Positions 1 through 8,933 of a DNA stretch of 22,914 nucleotides are shown here, piece after piece (position 1 is the stretch's first letter; every line of letters starts with the position of its first letter). The DNA is from Actinomycetes bacterium. Its GTDB lineage: Bacteria > Actinomycetota > Actinomycetes > Mycobacteriales > Mycobacteriaceae. The stretch is taken from positions 1 to 22,914 of the forward strand of contig JAEWRC010000199.1 in NCBI GenBank assembly GCA_023460175.1, written 5' to 3'. The notes under the pieces are model-generated. The model worked only from the letters and a program-made list of their open reading frames with translations. It had not been told where the DNA came from and did no database searches. Both the position numbers and the translations under genes were made by a program.

Positions 1-362
1 GGGCGCTGCGCAGCTGGGTGGGCCGCGAGGAGCGCCACATCGCGCAACTGCGCAGCCGGCCGGTGCTCGCCGATCCGCTGCGCATGCTCAGTGACCGCGC
101 CGACGGGGTGCACCGGGCCCGCCGCACCATCCGCAAGGACGTCACCCGCCTGGTCGCCGGGGAATCGGACCGGGTCGAGCATCTGCGTGCCCGGTTGTCG
201 ACGCTGGGGCCCGCCGCGACGCTGGCCCGCGGCTACGCGGTGGTGCAGGCCGGGGCGCAGGTGCTGCGTGCGGTGGCCGATGCCCCCGCGGGCACCGAGT
301 TGCGAATCCGCGTCGCCGACGGCGCCGTGACGGCTGTGAGTCAAGGAGAGGCACGTGACTGA
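1..362 (+). CDS. xseA: Exodeoxyribonuclease VII large subunit, C-terminal part (5' end outside window)
   Basis: The reading frame is open from the left edge (codons in phase with position 3) to TGA at 360-362, giving about 119 C-terminal residues. It has the helical, Arg/Ala-rich coiled segment and the late motif LGPAATLARGYAVVQ typical of the XseA C-terminus, followed by a short beta-rich tail. In the known enzyme, XseA binds several XseB copies and degrades single-stranded DNA to oligonucleotides in the cytoplasm. The catalytic and OB-fold parts lie outside the window. The stop overlaps the xseB start by 8 nt, so the two are translationally coupled, as usual for this pair. The identification rests on the C-terminal motif together with the xseB neighbour. 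Confidence 0.93.
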   Translation, partial: ALRSWVGREERHIAQLRSRPVLADPLRMLSDRADGVHRARRTIRKDVTRLVAGESDRVEHLRARLSTLGPAATLARGYAVVQAGAQVLRAVADAPAGTELRIRVADGAVTAVSQGEARD

Positions 363-588
363 AAGCGACGACACTAGAGCCCTTAGTGAGCTCGGCTACG
401 AGGATTGCCGCGACGAATTGATCGACGTTGTGCAGGCCCTGGAGCAGGGCGGCCTGGATCTGGACGAGTCGCTGAGACTGTGGGAACGCGGCGAGAAGCT
501 GGCCAAACGCTGCGAGGAATACTTAGCCGGGGCGCGCGAACGGATCGAGAAGGCACTGGCCTCCGACGACGACCCGGACGGGGACTAG
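355..588 (+). CDS. xseB: Exodeoxyribonuclease VII small subunit
   Basis: A 77-residue acidic protein of normal XseB length. It shows the family pattern LGYEDCRDELIDVVQALEQG (about residues 13-32), followed by LDLDESLRLWERGEKLAKRCEEYL, the two amphipathic helices that pack onto the XseA C-terminus. The last ten residues are an Asp-rich tail. The start is GTG at 355, chosen because AAGGAGAG at 343-350 is a strong Shine-Dalgarno sequence 4 nt upstream and because it overlaps the end of xseA. The protein acts only as a partner of XseA in single-strand DNA degradation. A small CGAG/CTCG hairpin follows the stop (near 590-601) but is too short to call a terminator. Confidence 0.96.
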   Translation: MTESDDTRALSELGYEDCRDELIDVVQALEQGGLDLDESLRLWERGEKLAKRCEEYLAGARERIEKALASDDDPDGD

Positions 589-618
589 ACCCGAGATTTC
601 TCGCCGAGGGGTCGTAAC

Positions 619-632
619 TGGAACACGTTTCA
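619..632. promoter_or_regulatory. Predicted KstR operator upstream of the 3-beta-HSD gene
   Basis: The sequence TGGAACACGTTTCA matches the published KstR consensus TnnAACnnGTTnnA at every fixed position. It lies inside a longer imperfect palindrome at 614-637 with arms GTAACTG and CAGTTAC. It ends 16 bp before the ATG at 649, so a bound TetR-type repressor would cover the promoter. KstR control of the orthologous 3-beta-HSD promoter has been described in M. smegmatis (from memory). Binding here is inferred from sequence. Confidence 0.85.
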
Positions 633-648
633 GTTACGCTTCTCGATC

Positions 649-1743
649 ATGGGTGATGCAACGCTGACCACCGACCTCGGCCGTGTCCTGGTCACCGGCG
701 GTTCCGGTTTCCTCGGCGCCAACCTGGTGACCGCACTGCTCGAGCGCGGGCTGACCGTCCGCTCCTTCGACCGTGTCCCGTCGCCGCTGCCGACACACGA
801 TCGACTCGAGACCGTCGTCGGCGATCTCACCGACGCCGGGGACATCGCGCGGGTGGTCGACGGCATCGACACGATTTTTCACACCGCCGCGATCATCGAC
901 CTGATGGGCGGCGCCTCGGTCACCGAGGAGTACCGGCAACGCAGCTATTCGGTCAACGTCGAGGGCACGAAGAATCTGCTGCAGGCGGCCCGCGCCGCCG
1001 GGACGCGGCGGTTCGTGTACACCGCGTCCAACAGCGTGGTGATGGGCGGTCAGGTGATCTCCCGCGGCGACGAAACCCTGCCCTACACCGAGCGTTTCAA
1101 CGATCTCTACACCGAGACCAAGGTGGTCGCCGAACGCTACGTGCTGGAGCAGAACGGCGTCGAGGGCATGCTGACGTGTTCGATCCGGCCCAGCGGTATC
1201 TGGGGCCGCGGCGATCAGACGATGTTCCGCAAGGTGTTCGAGAGCGTGCTGGCCGGCCACGTCAAGGTGCTGATCGGCAACAAGAACGCCAAGCTGGACA
1301 ACTCCTACGTGCACAACCTGATTCACGGTTTCACGCTGGCCGCCGAGCACCTCGTTCCCGGCGGGACCGCGCCCGGGCAGGCGTACTTCATCAACGACGA
1401 CGACCCCATCAACATGTTCGAGTTCTCCCGGCCCGTGGTCGAGGCGTGCGGCCAGCACTGGCCGAAGTTCCGCGTCTCCGGCCGGTTGGTGCGCGCGGTG
1501 ATGACGGGCTGGCAACGGCTGCACTTCAAGTTCGGCCTGCCGGCGCCGCTGTTGGAACCCCTTGCGGTGGAACGGCTTTACCTGGACAACTACTTCTCCA
1601 TCGAGAAGGCCCGCCGCGACCTCGGCTATCGCCCGTTGTTCACCACCGAGCAGGCGCTGGCCGAATGCCTGCCCTACTACGTGGAGCTGTTCGAGACGAT
1701 GAAGGCCGGGCAGGGCGCACCCGCGGTGGCTGCTGCCCGTTAG
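649..1743 (+). CDS. 3-beta-hydroxysteroid dehydrogenase / delta5-delta4 isomerase
   Basis: 364 residues, an extended short-chain dehydrogenase. The Rossmann motif GGSGFLG is at 17-23, with an acidic residue (Asp41) after the second strand, which favours NAD over NADP. The catalytic set is Ser127/Ser129 with Tyr154 and Lys158 in YTETK. Characteristic stretches such as HTAAIIDLMGGASVT, SNSVVMGGQ and RPSGIWGRGDQTMFRK match M. tuberculosis Rv1106c as I recall it. That enzyme oxidises cholesterol and other 3-beta-hydroxy-5-ene steroids to the 3-keto-4-ene form, the first step of catabolism. The start ATG at 649 lies 16 bp after a KstR-type operator; no convincing Shine-Dalgarno sequence is visible, so a short or absent leader is likely. 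It sits next to xseB, as in other mycobacteria. Confidence 0.95.
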   Translation: MGDATLTTDLGRVLVTGGSGFLGANLVTALLERGLTVRSFDRVPSPLPTHDRLETVVGDLTDAGDIARVVDGIDTIFHTAAIIDLMGGASVTEEYRQRSYSVNVEGTKNLLQAARAAGTRRFVYTASNSVVMGGQVISRGDETLPYTERFNDLYTETKVVAERYVLEQNGVEGMLTCSIRPSGIWGRGDQTMFRKVFESVLAGHVKVLIGNKNAKLDNSYVHNLIHGFTLAAEHLVPGGTAPGQAYFINDDDPINMFEFSRPVVEACGQHWPKFRVSGRLVRAVMTGWQRLHFKFGLPAPLLEPLAVERLYLDNYFSIEKARRDLGYRPLFTTEQALAECLPYYVELFETMKAGQGAPAVAAAR

Positions 1744-1792
1744 GCGTTTCCCCGCCACTCTGGCGTAGGCGTTGCCGGTAGGCAATGATTCC

Positions 1793-1806
1793 TGCAACGT
1801 GTTCTA
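1793..1806. promoter_or_regulatory. Second predicted KstR operator, upstream of the SDR pair
   Basis: TGCAACGTGTTCTA matches TnnAACnnGTTnnA at all eight fixed positions. The right half, GTTCTA, is the optimal half-site; the left half is less symmetric. It lies in the 90-bp gap between the 3-beta-HSD stop (1743) and the ATG at 1834, ending 27 bp before that ATG and 11 bp before the Shine-Dalgarno run GAGGGGGAGG (1818-1827). Its position suggests a separate KstR-controlled promoter for the two downstream dehydrogenases. I have no memory of this site being described. Confidence 0.7.
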
Positions 1807-1833
1807 TATGAGCCAACGAGGGGGAGGCAATCT

Positions 1834-2889
1834 ATGACGGTCCTTGTCACCGGCGCATTCGGCCTGGTCGGATCGGCGACGGTGCGGCAGTTGGCCGCCG
1901 ACGGGCAAAACGTCGTCGCCAGCGACCTGGACGTACCGGCCAACCGGGAGGCCGCGGCCAAGCTGCCCTCGGAGGTGCAGGTGCGCTACGCCGACCTCAC
2001 CGACCCGGCCGCCGTCGACAACCTGATCGGCGGCGTCGCCCCCGAGGTCGTCATCCACCTGGCCGCCGTCATCCCGCCGCTGATCTACGCCCGCCGGGAG
2101 CTGGCGCGCAAGGTCAACGTCGACGCAACCGGCCACCTACTGGCCGCGGCGGCCAAACAAGCAACACCCCCGCGGTTCGTGCAGGCCTCCAGCATCGCGG
2201 TCTACGGCGCCCGCAACCCGCACAGAATCACCGACCTGCTGACCTCGGACACCCCGCCCAACCCGTCGGATCTCTACGGCGCGCACAAGCTGGCGTCGGA
2301 GCGACTGGTGCGCGCGGCCGAACTGGACTGGGTGATCCTGCGTCTCGGCGGCGTGATGACCGTCGAGGTCGCCGGGCTGATGAACTTCGACAACATGTAC
2401 TTCGAAGGTCTGCTGCCCACCGACAACCGGCTGAGCACGGTCGATGTCCGCGATGTCGCGCGGGCCTTCGCAGCGGCGACCACCGCCCCCGTCCTCGGCG
2501 AGACGTTGCTGATCGGCGGCGACGATTCTCACCGCCTGCTGCAGGGCGATGTCGGTTCGGCGGTGGCCGCGGCCATGGGGCTGGTCGGCGGCCTGCCCGT
2601 CGGCCTCAAGGGCAACCCGAACAGCGATACCGACTGGTTCGCCACCGACTGGATGGACACCACGCGGTCCCAGGAAGCTCTTGGCTTCCAACATCATTCG
2701 TGGCCTGACCTGTTGATCGAGACCGCCGAACGGACGGGGTGGAAGCGGCCGCTGCTGCGGCTGGCTGCGCCGCTGGCCCACGCGATCCTCCAGCGGCGCG
2801 CGCCCTACTACCGGGCCGAGGGGCCCTATGCCGACCCGTGGGGGGCCATCGCAGCCAAATGGGGCGACCCGAGTCCGGAGCACCTGTGA
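1834..2889 (+). CDS. NAD-dependent epimerase/dehydratase-family oxidoreductase, possibly steroid-linked
   Basis: 351 residues, extended SDR fold. The nucleotide-binding motif GAFGLVG is at 7-13 and Asp31 ends strand two (VVASDLD), so NAD is the likely cofactor. HLAAV (75-79) is the family's NNAG-equivalent. The catalytic residues are Ser119/Ser120 and Tyr148/Lys152 in YGAHK. The C-terminal half, which sets the substrate in this family, ends in an unusual tail with aromatic and proline residues (RRAPYYRAEGPYADPWGAIAAKW shortened: 321-343). The start ATG has a good Shine-Dalgarno run at 1818-1827. The gene overlaps the next SDR by 4 nt and follows a KstR-like site, so a role in sterol or steroid side-group oxidation is plausible but inferred. 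Sugar-nucleotide epimerases share the fold and cannot be excluded. Confidence 0.85.
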   Translation: MTVLVTGAFGLVGSATVRQLAADGQNVVASDLDVPANREAAAKLPSEVQVRYADLTDPAAVDNLIGGVAPEVVIHLAAVIPPLIYARRELARKVNVDATGHLLAAAAKQATPPRFVQASSIAVYGARNPHRITDLLTSDTPPNPSDLYGAHKLASERLVRAAELDWVILRLGGVMTVEVAGLMNFDNMYFEGLLPTDNRLSTVDVRDVARAFAAATTAPVLGETLLIGGDDSHRLLQGDVGSAVAAAMGLVGGLPVGLKGNPNSDTDWFATDWMDTTRSQEALGFQHHSWPDLLIETAERTGWKRPLLRLAAPLAHAILQRRAPYYRAEGPYADPWGAIAAKWGDPSPEHL

Positions 2890-3650
2890 GCAACCCCGCA
2901 CACGCCGTCGTCATCGGTGCCGCCTCCGGAATCGGTTGGGCCACCGCACAGACGCTGGCCGCCGACGGCCATGTCGTCACGCTCGCCGACTGCAACCTCG
3001 ACGCCGCCCGGCAGCGCGCCGCCGAACTCGGCGACCCGCACACCGCGGCACCGGTCGAGGTCACCGACGAAGCCTCGGTGCAGCACCTGTTCGCCACCGC
3101 GGCACCGCCGGACGCCGTGATCAACTGCGCGGGCTTCTCCGGATTCGGGGTGATCGCCGATCTGGCCGTCGAGCAGTTCCGCGAGGTCGTCGACGTGTGC
3201 CTCACCGGCGGCTTCATCGTCCTCAAACACGCCGCACCACGGATGTCGGCCGGCGGGGTGATCGTGTCGCTGGCGTCGCTGAACGCCCGCCAGCCCGCGA
3301 TCGGGATGAGCGCCTACTGCGCGGCCAAGGCCGGCCTGGCGATGCTCACCGAGGTCGCGGCGCTGGAACTGGGCCCGCGGGGCATCCGGGTCAACGCCGT
3401 GGCCCCCGGTTTCGTGCACACCCCGCTGACCGAGGGCGCCGCGCTGGTTCCCGGGGTCGTCGAGGAGTACACCGAGAACACCGCGCTGGGCCGCACCGGC
3501 ACCCCGCAGGACATCGCGGACGCGGTGGCCTACCTGGTCTCCCCCAAAGCGTCCTGGATCACCGGCGAGGTGCTCGACATCAACGGCGGCGCGCACCTCA
3601 AGCGTTATCCCGACATCGCCGCCCACATCGCAAAGCTCGCTGCGCAGTAA
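2886..3650 (+). CDS. Classical short-chain dehydrogenase/reductase
   Basis: 254 residues, the usual length for classical SDRs. The glycine motif GAASGIG is at 11-17, with Asp35 after strand two (NAD preference), NCAG at 80-83, catalytic Ser131 and the Tyr144-x3-Lys148 pair in YCAAK, then PGFVHTPL (174-181) and the C-terminal ITGEVLDINGG. The start is GTG at 2886, whose GTGA overlaps the stop of the preceding epimerase-like gene. An upstream in-frame ATG at 2739 would run 150 nt through that gene and is unlikely. The overlap means co-translation with the upstream dehydrogenase. The pair could carry out sequential oxidation or reduction of one substrate. Many classical SDRs act on hydroxysteroids, and the KstR-type site upstream fits that, but the substrate cannot be read from the sequence. 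Confidence 0.88.
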   Translation: MSNPAHAVVIGAASGIGWATAQTLAADGHVVTLADCNLDAARQRAAELGDPHTAAPVEVTDEASVQHLFATAAPPDAVINCAGFSGFGVIADLAVEQFREVVDVCLTGGFIVLKHAAPRMSAGGVIVSLASLNARQPAIGMSAYCAAKAGLAMLTEVAALELGPRGIRVNAVAPGFVHTPLTEGAALVPGVVEEYTENTALGRTGTPQDIADAVAYLVSPKASWITGEVLDINGGAHLKRYPDIAAHIAKLAAQ

Positions 3651-3661
3651 CGATTTCCGCA

Positions 3662-3667
3662 TAGGAT
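3662..3667 (+). promoter_or_regulatory. Leaderless -10 element for the PerM-family gene
   Basis: TAGGAT (TANNNT) followed by 6 nt and the GTG start at 3674. This is the mycobacterial leaderless arrangement. It indicates the permease gene can be transcribed independently of the SDR pair only 23 nt upstream. Confidence 0.45.
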
Positions 3668-3673
3668 CGGGCC

Positions 3674-4867
3674 GTGCTCAACGAGTTCACGGTGACGCAG
3701 AAGCGCGTCCTGGCCGTCCTGACGATCATCGCGTTGGCGTTCGGCGCCTATTTCCTGCGCAGCTACCTGGTACTCATCGCGATGGCGGCGGTGCTGGCGT
3801 ATCTGTTCCGGCCCATCTACTCGCGGCTGCGGGCCCGCCACAGCGTGGGCCTGTCCGCCACGGCGACGCTGTTGGCGTCCATCGCGATCGTGGCCGCACC
3901 GCTGAGCGGGATCGTGTTCCTCGCGGTGATCCAGATCAGCCAGATGGTCAACGGCATCAGCCATTGGATGGCGGAAACCGACCTCACCGAGTTGGGCAAG
4001 CGACTGCTCGACACCGCCAACGAACTGCTGGCCAGGGTGCCGTTCCTGAACATCGAACTGACCCCGGAATCGGTGCAGGACACCATCACCCGAATCGGTC
4101 AGAACGTCGGCGAGATGGCCCTGCACGTGGCCCGCGGTTCGGTGGGCAGCATCGCGATGGTCATCACCTCGGCCATCATCTTCCTGTACGTGTTCCTGGC
4201 GTTGCTCACCAACGGCGAGAAGGTCCTCGCGCTGTTCCGCGACCTCAACCCGCTGGGCCAGGACGTGTCGAACATCTACCTGGCCAAGGTCGGGGCCATG
4301 GTCACCGCCACCGTGCGCGGCCAGTTCATCATCGCCGTGTGTCAGGGTGTCGCGGCCGCGATCTCGTTGTACATCGCCGGTCTGCACGACGGCTTCTTCA
4401 TGTTCGTCATCTTCTTGAGCGCGCTGTCGTTCATCCCGCTGGGCGCCGGCATCGTGACCATCCCGCTGGGCATCGGCATGGCGTTGTTCGGCAACGTCGT
4501 CGGCGGCATCTTTGTCGTCGTGTTCCACCTGGTGGTGGTCACCAATATCGACAACGTGCTGCGGCCGTTCCTGGTCCCCAAGAGCGCGCACCTGCACCCG
4601 GCCCTGATGTTGCTGTCGGTCTTCGCCGGGCTGAAGATGTTCGGCTTCGTCGGCATCGTGCTGGGTCCGGTGCTGATGATCGTCATCGTCACCACCATCA
4701 GCGTGTATCTGGCGGTCTACAAGGGTGCCCCGCTGGACGAGTTGGACGCCGCCGACGACGAGGACGACGAGGCCGAACGCAAGGAACCGTTCTGGAAACG
4801 CTGGTGGCCGTTCGGCCGCACCACGACCGACAAGCCGGCACCGGCTACGGCGTCAGCCGATTCTTGA
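3674..4867 (+). CDS. AI-2E/PerM-family membrane transporter
   Basis: 397 residues. Two hydrophobic helices open the protein (about 13-50, FGAYFLRSYLVLIAMAAVLAYLF). A third follows near 65-85. A soluble amphipathic segment comes next (about 100-150), then a cluster of four to five helices (about 155-345). This is the 8-helix AI-2E/PerM topology. The conserved late segment (LRPFLVPKSAHLHPALMLL, about 297-315) and GFVGIVLGPV are family hallmarks. The C-terminus is a charged cytoplasmic tail with an Asp/Glu run (355-367). M. tuberculosis Rv1101c occupies the same locus. Family members are proposed exporters or Na+/H+ antiporters; the substrate here is unknown. The start is GTG at 3674. The 3' end overlaps the convergent hydrolase gene by 23 nt. 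Confidence 0.9.
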   Translation: MLNEFTVTQKRVLAVLTIIALAFGAYFLRSYLVLIAMAAVLAYLFRPIYSRLRARHSVGLSATATLLASIAIVAAPLSGIVFLAVIQISQMVNGISHWMAETDLTELGKRLLDTANELLARVPFLNIELTPESVQDTITRIGQNVGEMALHVARGSVGSIAMVITSAIIFLYVFLALLTNGEKVLALFRDLNPLGQDVSNIYLAKVGAMVTATVRGQFIIAVCQGVAAAISLYIAGLHDGFFMFVIFLSALSFIPLGAGIVTIPLGIGMALFGNVVGGIFVVVFHLVVVTNIDNVLRPFLVPKSAHLHPALMLLSVFAGLKMFGFVGIVLGPVLMIVIVTTISVYLAVYKGAPLDELDAADDEDDEAERKEPFWKRWWPFGRTTTDKPAPATASADS

Positions 4868-5645
4868 GGAACTCCACCGTCCGCCGGCGCGCCTCGTAGG
4901 CGGGATGGCCGTCGCGCTCACGCACCTGATCGGTGAGCACCGAATGCGCCATCCGGCTCAGACCGGTCGGATTGCCCGGGGCCGAATTGATCTCGATGAC
5001 CTCGAAGGCGTCGCCGAGGCGCGCCTTGAGCGTCTGGAACCGCGCGCCCGGTGACATCGGGTCCTCGCTGAAGCGCAGGCCCAGTGCGCACAGGCCCTCC
5101 TCGGCGGCCCGCTTCTCCACGATCCGCAACTCGCCCTCGGAGATCCCCGGATCGCGGCGCTGCTTGGCGGTCAACGGCAGCGGCAGCGACGGCTGGCTCA
5201 GCACGGGCGCCAGCACCGCGTCGTCGACGGCGGCGGCCAACGCGAAACCGCCGGAGAAACACTGGCCGATGACGCCGACGCCCTTGCCGGGGGTCTTGTC
5301 GTTGAGATCGCGCGCCAGCGCCCGCAGGAAGTCGCTGATCGGGCGCTTCTTGTTGGTGGCGAACGCGGCGAACTCCTTGACCACGCAACCCTTCAGCAGC
5401 GTGACCACCGTGCCCGGCCCGATCGCCGCGCCCGGCGTGCCGTACAGCGACGGCGCCGCGACCGTGAAGCCGTTGTCCACCAGGTGATTTCCCAGGGCCA
5501 GCACGCCCGGGTGCAGCCCCGGCATCTCCGGGATGAGCACCACCCCGGGGCCCTGGCCCTTGCGGTACACGTCGTAGGTGAGCCCACCGCCGGTGAAGGG
5601 TTCACACGTCCACCCGCTGAGATCTGCTTCCGGTGCTTCGCTCAC
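4845..5645 (-). CDS. Dienelactone hydrolase family alpha/beta-hydrolase
   Basis: 266 residues, alpha/beta-hydrolase. The nucleophile elbow is GQCFSG (127-132), with Cys129 instead of serine, as in dienelactone hydrolases. Asp195 (SEDPMSP) and His234 (RMAHSVLT) are positioned to complete the triad. Glu40 in IPEMPG corresponds to the glutamate that primes the cysteine in DLH. The family opens dienelactones from halocatechol breakdown, but many actinobacterial members act on other esters or lactones. The start is GTG at 5645 with GAGAGGAG just upstream. It lies 29 nt after the DUF4245 gene, so the two likely share an mRNA. Its 3' end runs into the end of the permease gene. Confidence 0.9.
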   Translation of the reverse strand: MSEAPEADLSGWTCEPFTGGGLTYDVYRKGQGPGVVLIPEMPGLHPGVLALGNHLVDNGFTVAAPSLYGTPGAAIGPGTVVTLLKGCVVKEFAAFATNKKRPISDFLRALARDLNDKTPGKGVGVIGQCFSGGFALAAAVDDAVLAPVLSQPSLPLPLTAKQRRDPGISEGELRIVEKRAAEEGLCALGLRFSEDPMSPGARFQTLKARLGDAFEVIEINSAPGNPTGLSRMAHSVLTDQVRERDGHPAYEARRRTVEFLKNRLTP

Positions 5646-5674
5646 GGTGCTCCTCTCGGCGGGTGCGGCTCGGC

Positions 5675-6376
5675 TCAGGCCCGGGGGGCCAGCGGCGCCT
5701 GCGACTGTGTCGCCCTGGCCAGGGTACGGAACTCGTCAACACTGCCGGCGCCGGTGATCGCCAGCTGGGTCTTGCCCTGCGGGGCGGGCAGCAGCGTCGT
5801 CCACACCGGCTCGTCACGCTCGCCGCCCTCGTAGATCACCCAGGTCACCCCGTCGACGTCGACGCTGCCCGTCGGGACCACATCGGGTTGGATCGAAGCG
5901 ACCAGCCTGGCCTCGTCGGCGTCGCTCTGGGTCAGGCTCAGGTAATGCCCGGATCCGGTGATGTAGCCGACCGTGGAGACCAGCGCGCGCACCTGGGCGC
6001 CGGTGTCCGGGTCGGTGCGGGCGGCCTCGAGGCCGCCGCGGCGCCCGGAGTTGGACTGCCAATCCTCGGGGACGGCGGGCAGGCGGATCGGGAAGTCCAT
6101 GGTCTCGGCGTCGGCCTGCAACGCGCCGGCCGCGTCGTAGCTGGGGATGTTGCCCATCGTGGGCCCACTGGCCTGGAACGAACACATGCCGAGCAGCCCC
6201 GCCAGCACGATGCACGCGACGATCAGCGGCGCCATCGACCAGAACATGTCGCGGCCGTCCTGCAGCACCCGCGGTTTGGCCTCCTTCGGGTGCGGAACCC
6301 CTGGTCCACCGGACGCCGGCGGCTGCGGAGTCGCCGAACCGGCGGCCTCGGTCGGCTCTGGTCCTGGGGTAGTCAC
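5675..6376 (-). CDS. DUF4245 family membrane-anchored extracytoplasmic protein
   Basis: 233 residues from GTG at 6376. A Pro/Gly-rich cytoplasmic N-terminus (1-40) is followed by one transmembrane helix (about 47-66, MAPLIVACIVLAGLLGM). An extracytoplasmic domain of about 165 residues comes next, with the patterns FPIRLPAVPEDWQSNSG and YLSLTQSDA seen in the mycobacterial DUF4245 family (Rv1100 position). No lipobox fits the cysteine after the helix. The domain's function is unknown. The start was chosen because it is preceded by a -10-like GATACT at 6-nt spacing; an in-frame upstream ATG at 6430 would leave no promoter space and overlaps the glpX promoter. It is divergent from glpX with 54 bp between the starts. 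Confidence 0.87.
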   Translation of the reverse strand: MTTPGPEPTEAAGSATPQPPASGGPGVPHPKEAKPRVLQDGRDMFWSMAPLIVACIVLAGLLGMCSFQASGPTMGNIPSYDAAGALQADAETMDFPIRLPAVPEDWQSNSGRRGGLEAARTDPDTGAQVRALVSTVGYITGSGHYLSLTQSDADEARLVASIQPDVVPTGSVDVDGVTWVIYEGGERDEPVWTTLLPAPQGKTQLAITGAGSVDEFRTLARATQSQAPLAPRA

Positions 6377-6382
6377 CCCACC

Positions 6383-6388
6383 AGTATC
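6383..6388 (-). promoter_or_regulatory. Probable leaderless -10 element for the DUF4245 gene
   Basis: On the minus strand this reads GATACT, 6 nt before the GTG at 6376. It keeps the key A at position 2 and T at position 6 of the -10 hexamer, but the first base is G. It lies back-to-back with the glpX promoter. Confidence 0.35.
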
Positions 6389-6417
6389 CCAGCTCCCAAT
6401 CGCAGACCCGCTTCTGG

Positions 6418-6423
6418 GACAAT
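6418..6423 (+). promoter_or_regulatory. Probable leaderless -10 element for glpX
   Basis: GACAAT lies 7 nt before the ATG at 6431, and there is no Shine-Dalgarno sequence in that gap. The A2/T6 positions are kept. This element supports the start at 6431 over longer in-frame extensions. Confidence 0.4.
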
Positions 6424-6430
6424 CACGCAC

Positions 6431-7483
6431 ATGACTGACGGTGCCGCCACATCAGCCCAGCCCAAGCGCCGCGAGGCTCCCGACCGCAACCTCGCCCTGG
6501 AATTGGTGCGGGTCACCGAGGCCGGGGCCATGGCCGCCGGCCGCTGGGTGGGGCGCGGCGACAAGGAAGGCGGCGACGGCGCGGCCGTCGACGCCATGCG
6601 CGAACTGGTCAACTCCGTGTCGATGCGCGGCGTCGTGGTCATCGGCGAGGGCGAGAAGGACAACGCCCCGATGCTCTACAACGGCGAAGAGGTCGGCAAC
6701 GGCGACGGGCCCGACTGCGACTTCGCCGTCGACCCCATCGACGGCACGACCCTGATGAGCAAGGGCATGCCGAACGCCATCTCCGTGTTGGCGGTGGCCG
6801 AGCGCGGCGCCATGTTCGACCCGTCGGCGGTGTTCTACATGAACAAGATCGCCGCCGGCCCGGACGTGGCCGAGTTCATCGACATCACCTCGCCCATTGC
6901 GGCCAACATCCAGCGCATCGCCAAGGTCCGTAAGGCCTCGGTCTCCGACATCACCGTCTGCATCCTGGACCGGCCGCGGCACGCGAAGCTGATGGCCGAC
7001 GTCCGCGAGGCCGGCGCGCGCATCCGGCTGATCTCCGACGGCGACGTGGCCGGCGCCATCTCGGCGTGCCGGCCGGAGTCCGGCACCGACCTGCTGGTGG
7101 GCATCGGCGGCACCCCGGAGGGCATCATCACCGCCGCGGCCATCCGCTGTATGGGCGGCGAGATCCAGGCCACCCTGGCCCCCACCGACGACGAGGAACG
7201 TCAGCGCGCCCTGGACCGCGGCCACGACCTGGACCGCGTGCTCAGCACCAAGGACCTGGTGTCCGGCGAGAACGTCTTCTTCTGCGCCACCGGCGTCACC
7301 GACGGCGACCTGCTCAAGGGCGTGCGGTTCTTCGGCGGCGGCTGCACCACCCACTCGATCGTCATGCGGTCCAAGTCCGGCACCGTGCGCATGATCGAGG
7401 CCTACCACCGGCTGTCCAAGCTCAACGAATACTCCGCGGTGAACTTCACCGGGGACAAGTCCGCGGCCTACCCGCTGCCGTAG
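6431..7483 (+). CDS. glpX: Class II fructose-1,6-bisphosphatase
   Basis: 350 residues. Catalyses fructose 1,6-bisphosphate to fructose 6-phosphate, the committed gluconeogenic step, needed when growing on fatty acids or sterols. Visible class II signatures are RVTEAGAMAAGRWVGRGDK (27-45), the metal-site loop GEGEKD (72-77) and DPIDGTT (101-107). Further conserved blocks are RHAKLM, LISDGDVAGAI, GIGGTPEGI and the C-terminal IEAYHRLSKLNEYSA. These match M. tuberculosis GlpX (Rv1099c) closely; the N-terminus is shorter. The start ATG was chosen from the -10 spacing and because conserved sequence begins at RREAPDRNLALELV. It is followed 41 nt later by fumarase on the same strand, so the two likely form a transcription unit. 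Confidence 0.97.
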   Translation: MTDGAATSAQPKRREAPDRNLALELVRVTEAGAMAAGRWVGRGDKEGGDGAAVDAMRELVNSVSMRGVVVIGEGEKDNAPMLYNGEEVGNGDGPDCDFAVDPIDGTTLMSKGMPNAISVLAVAERGAMFDPSAVFYMNKIAAGPDVAEFIDITSPIAANIQRIAKVRKASVSDITVCILDRPRHAKLMADVREAGARIRLISDGDVAGAISACRPESGTDLLVGIGGTPEGIITAAAIRCMGGEIQATLAPTDDEERQRALDRGHDLDRVLSTKDLVSGENVFFCATGVTDGDLLKGVRFFGGGCTTHSIVMRSKSGTVRMIEAYHRLSKLNEYSAVNFTGDKSAAYPLP

Positions 7484-7524
7484 ATCGCTTCCACCACCAT
7501 CCAATTCACGACCGAAGGGCTCCC

Positions 7525-8925
<1,401 letters not shown>

Positions 8926-8933
8926 CACCTAGC

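Noticed and set aside
634..1797. 387-codon open frame antisense to the 3-beta-HSD gene
   Set aside because: The opposite strand encodes a clearly conserved enzyme. This frame has no recognisable domain and would run over the KstR operator.
2739..2885. Upstream start for the classical SDR
   Set aside because: It would overlap 150 nt of the preceding gene in another frame. The GTG at 2886 gives a normal SDR N-terminus and the usual 4-nt overlap.
5633..6430. Long in-frame N-terminal extension of glpX
   Set aside because: It is antisense to DUF4245. Conserved GlpX sequence starts after 6431, and a -10 element sits 7 nt before that ATG.
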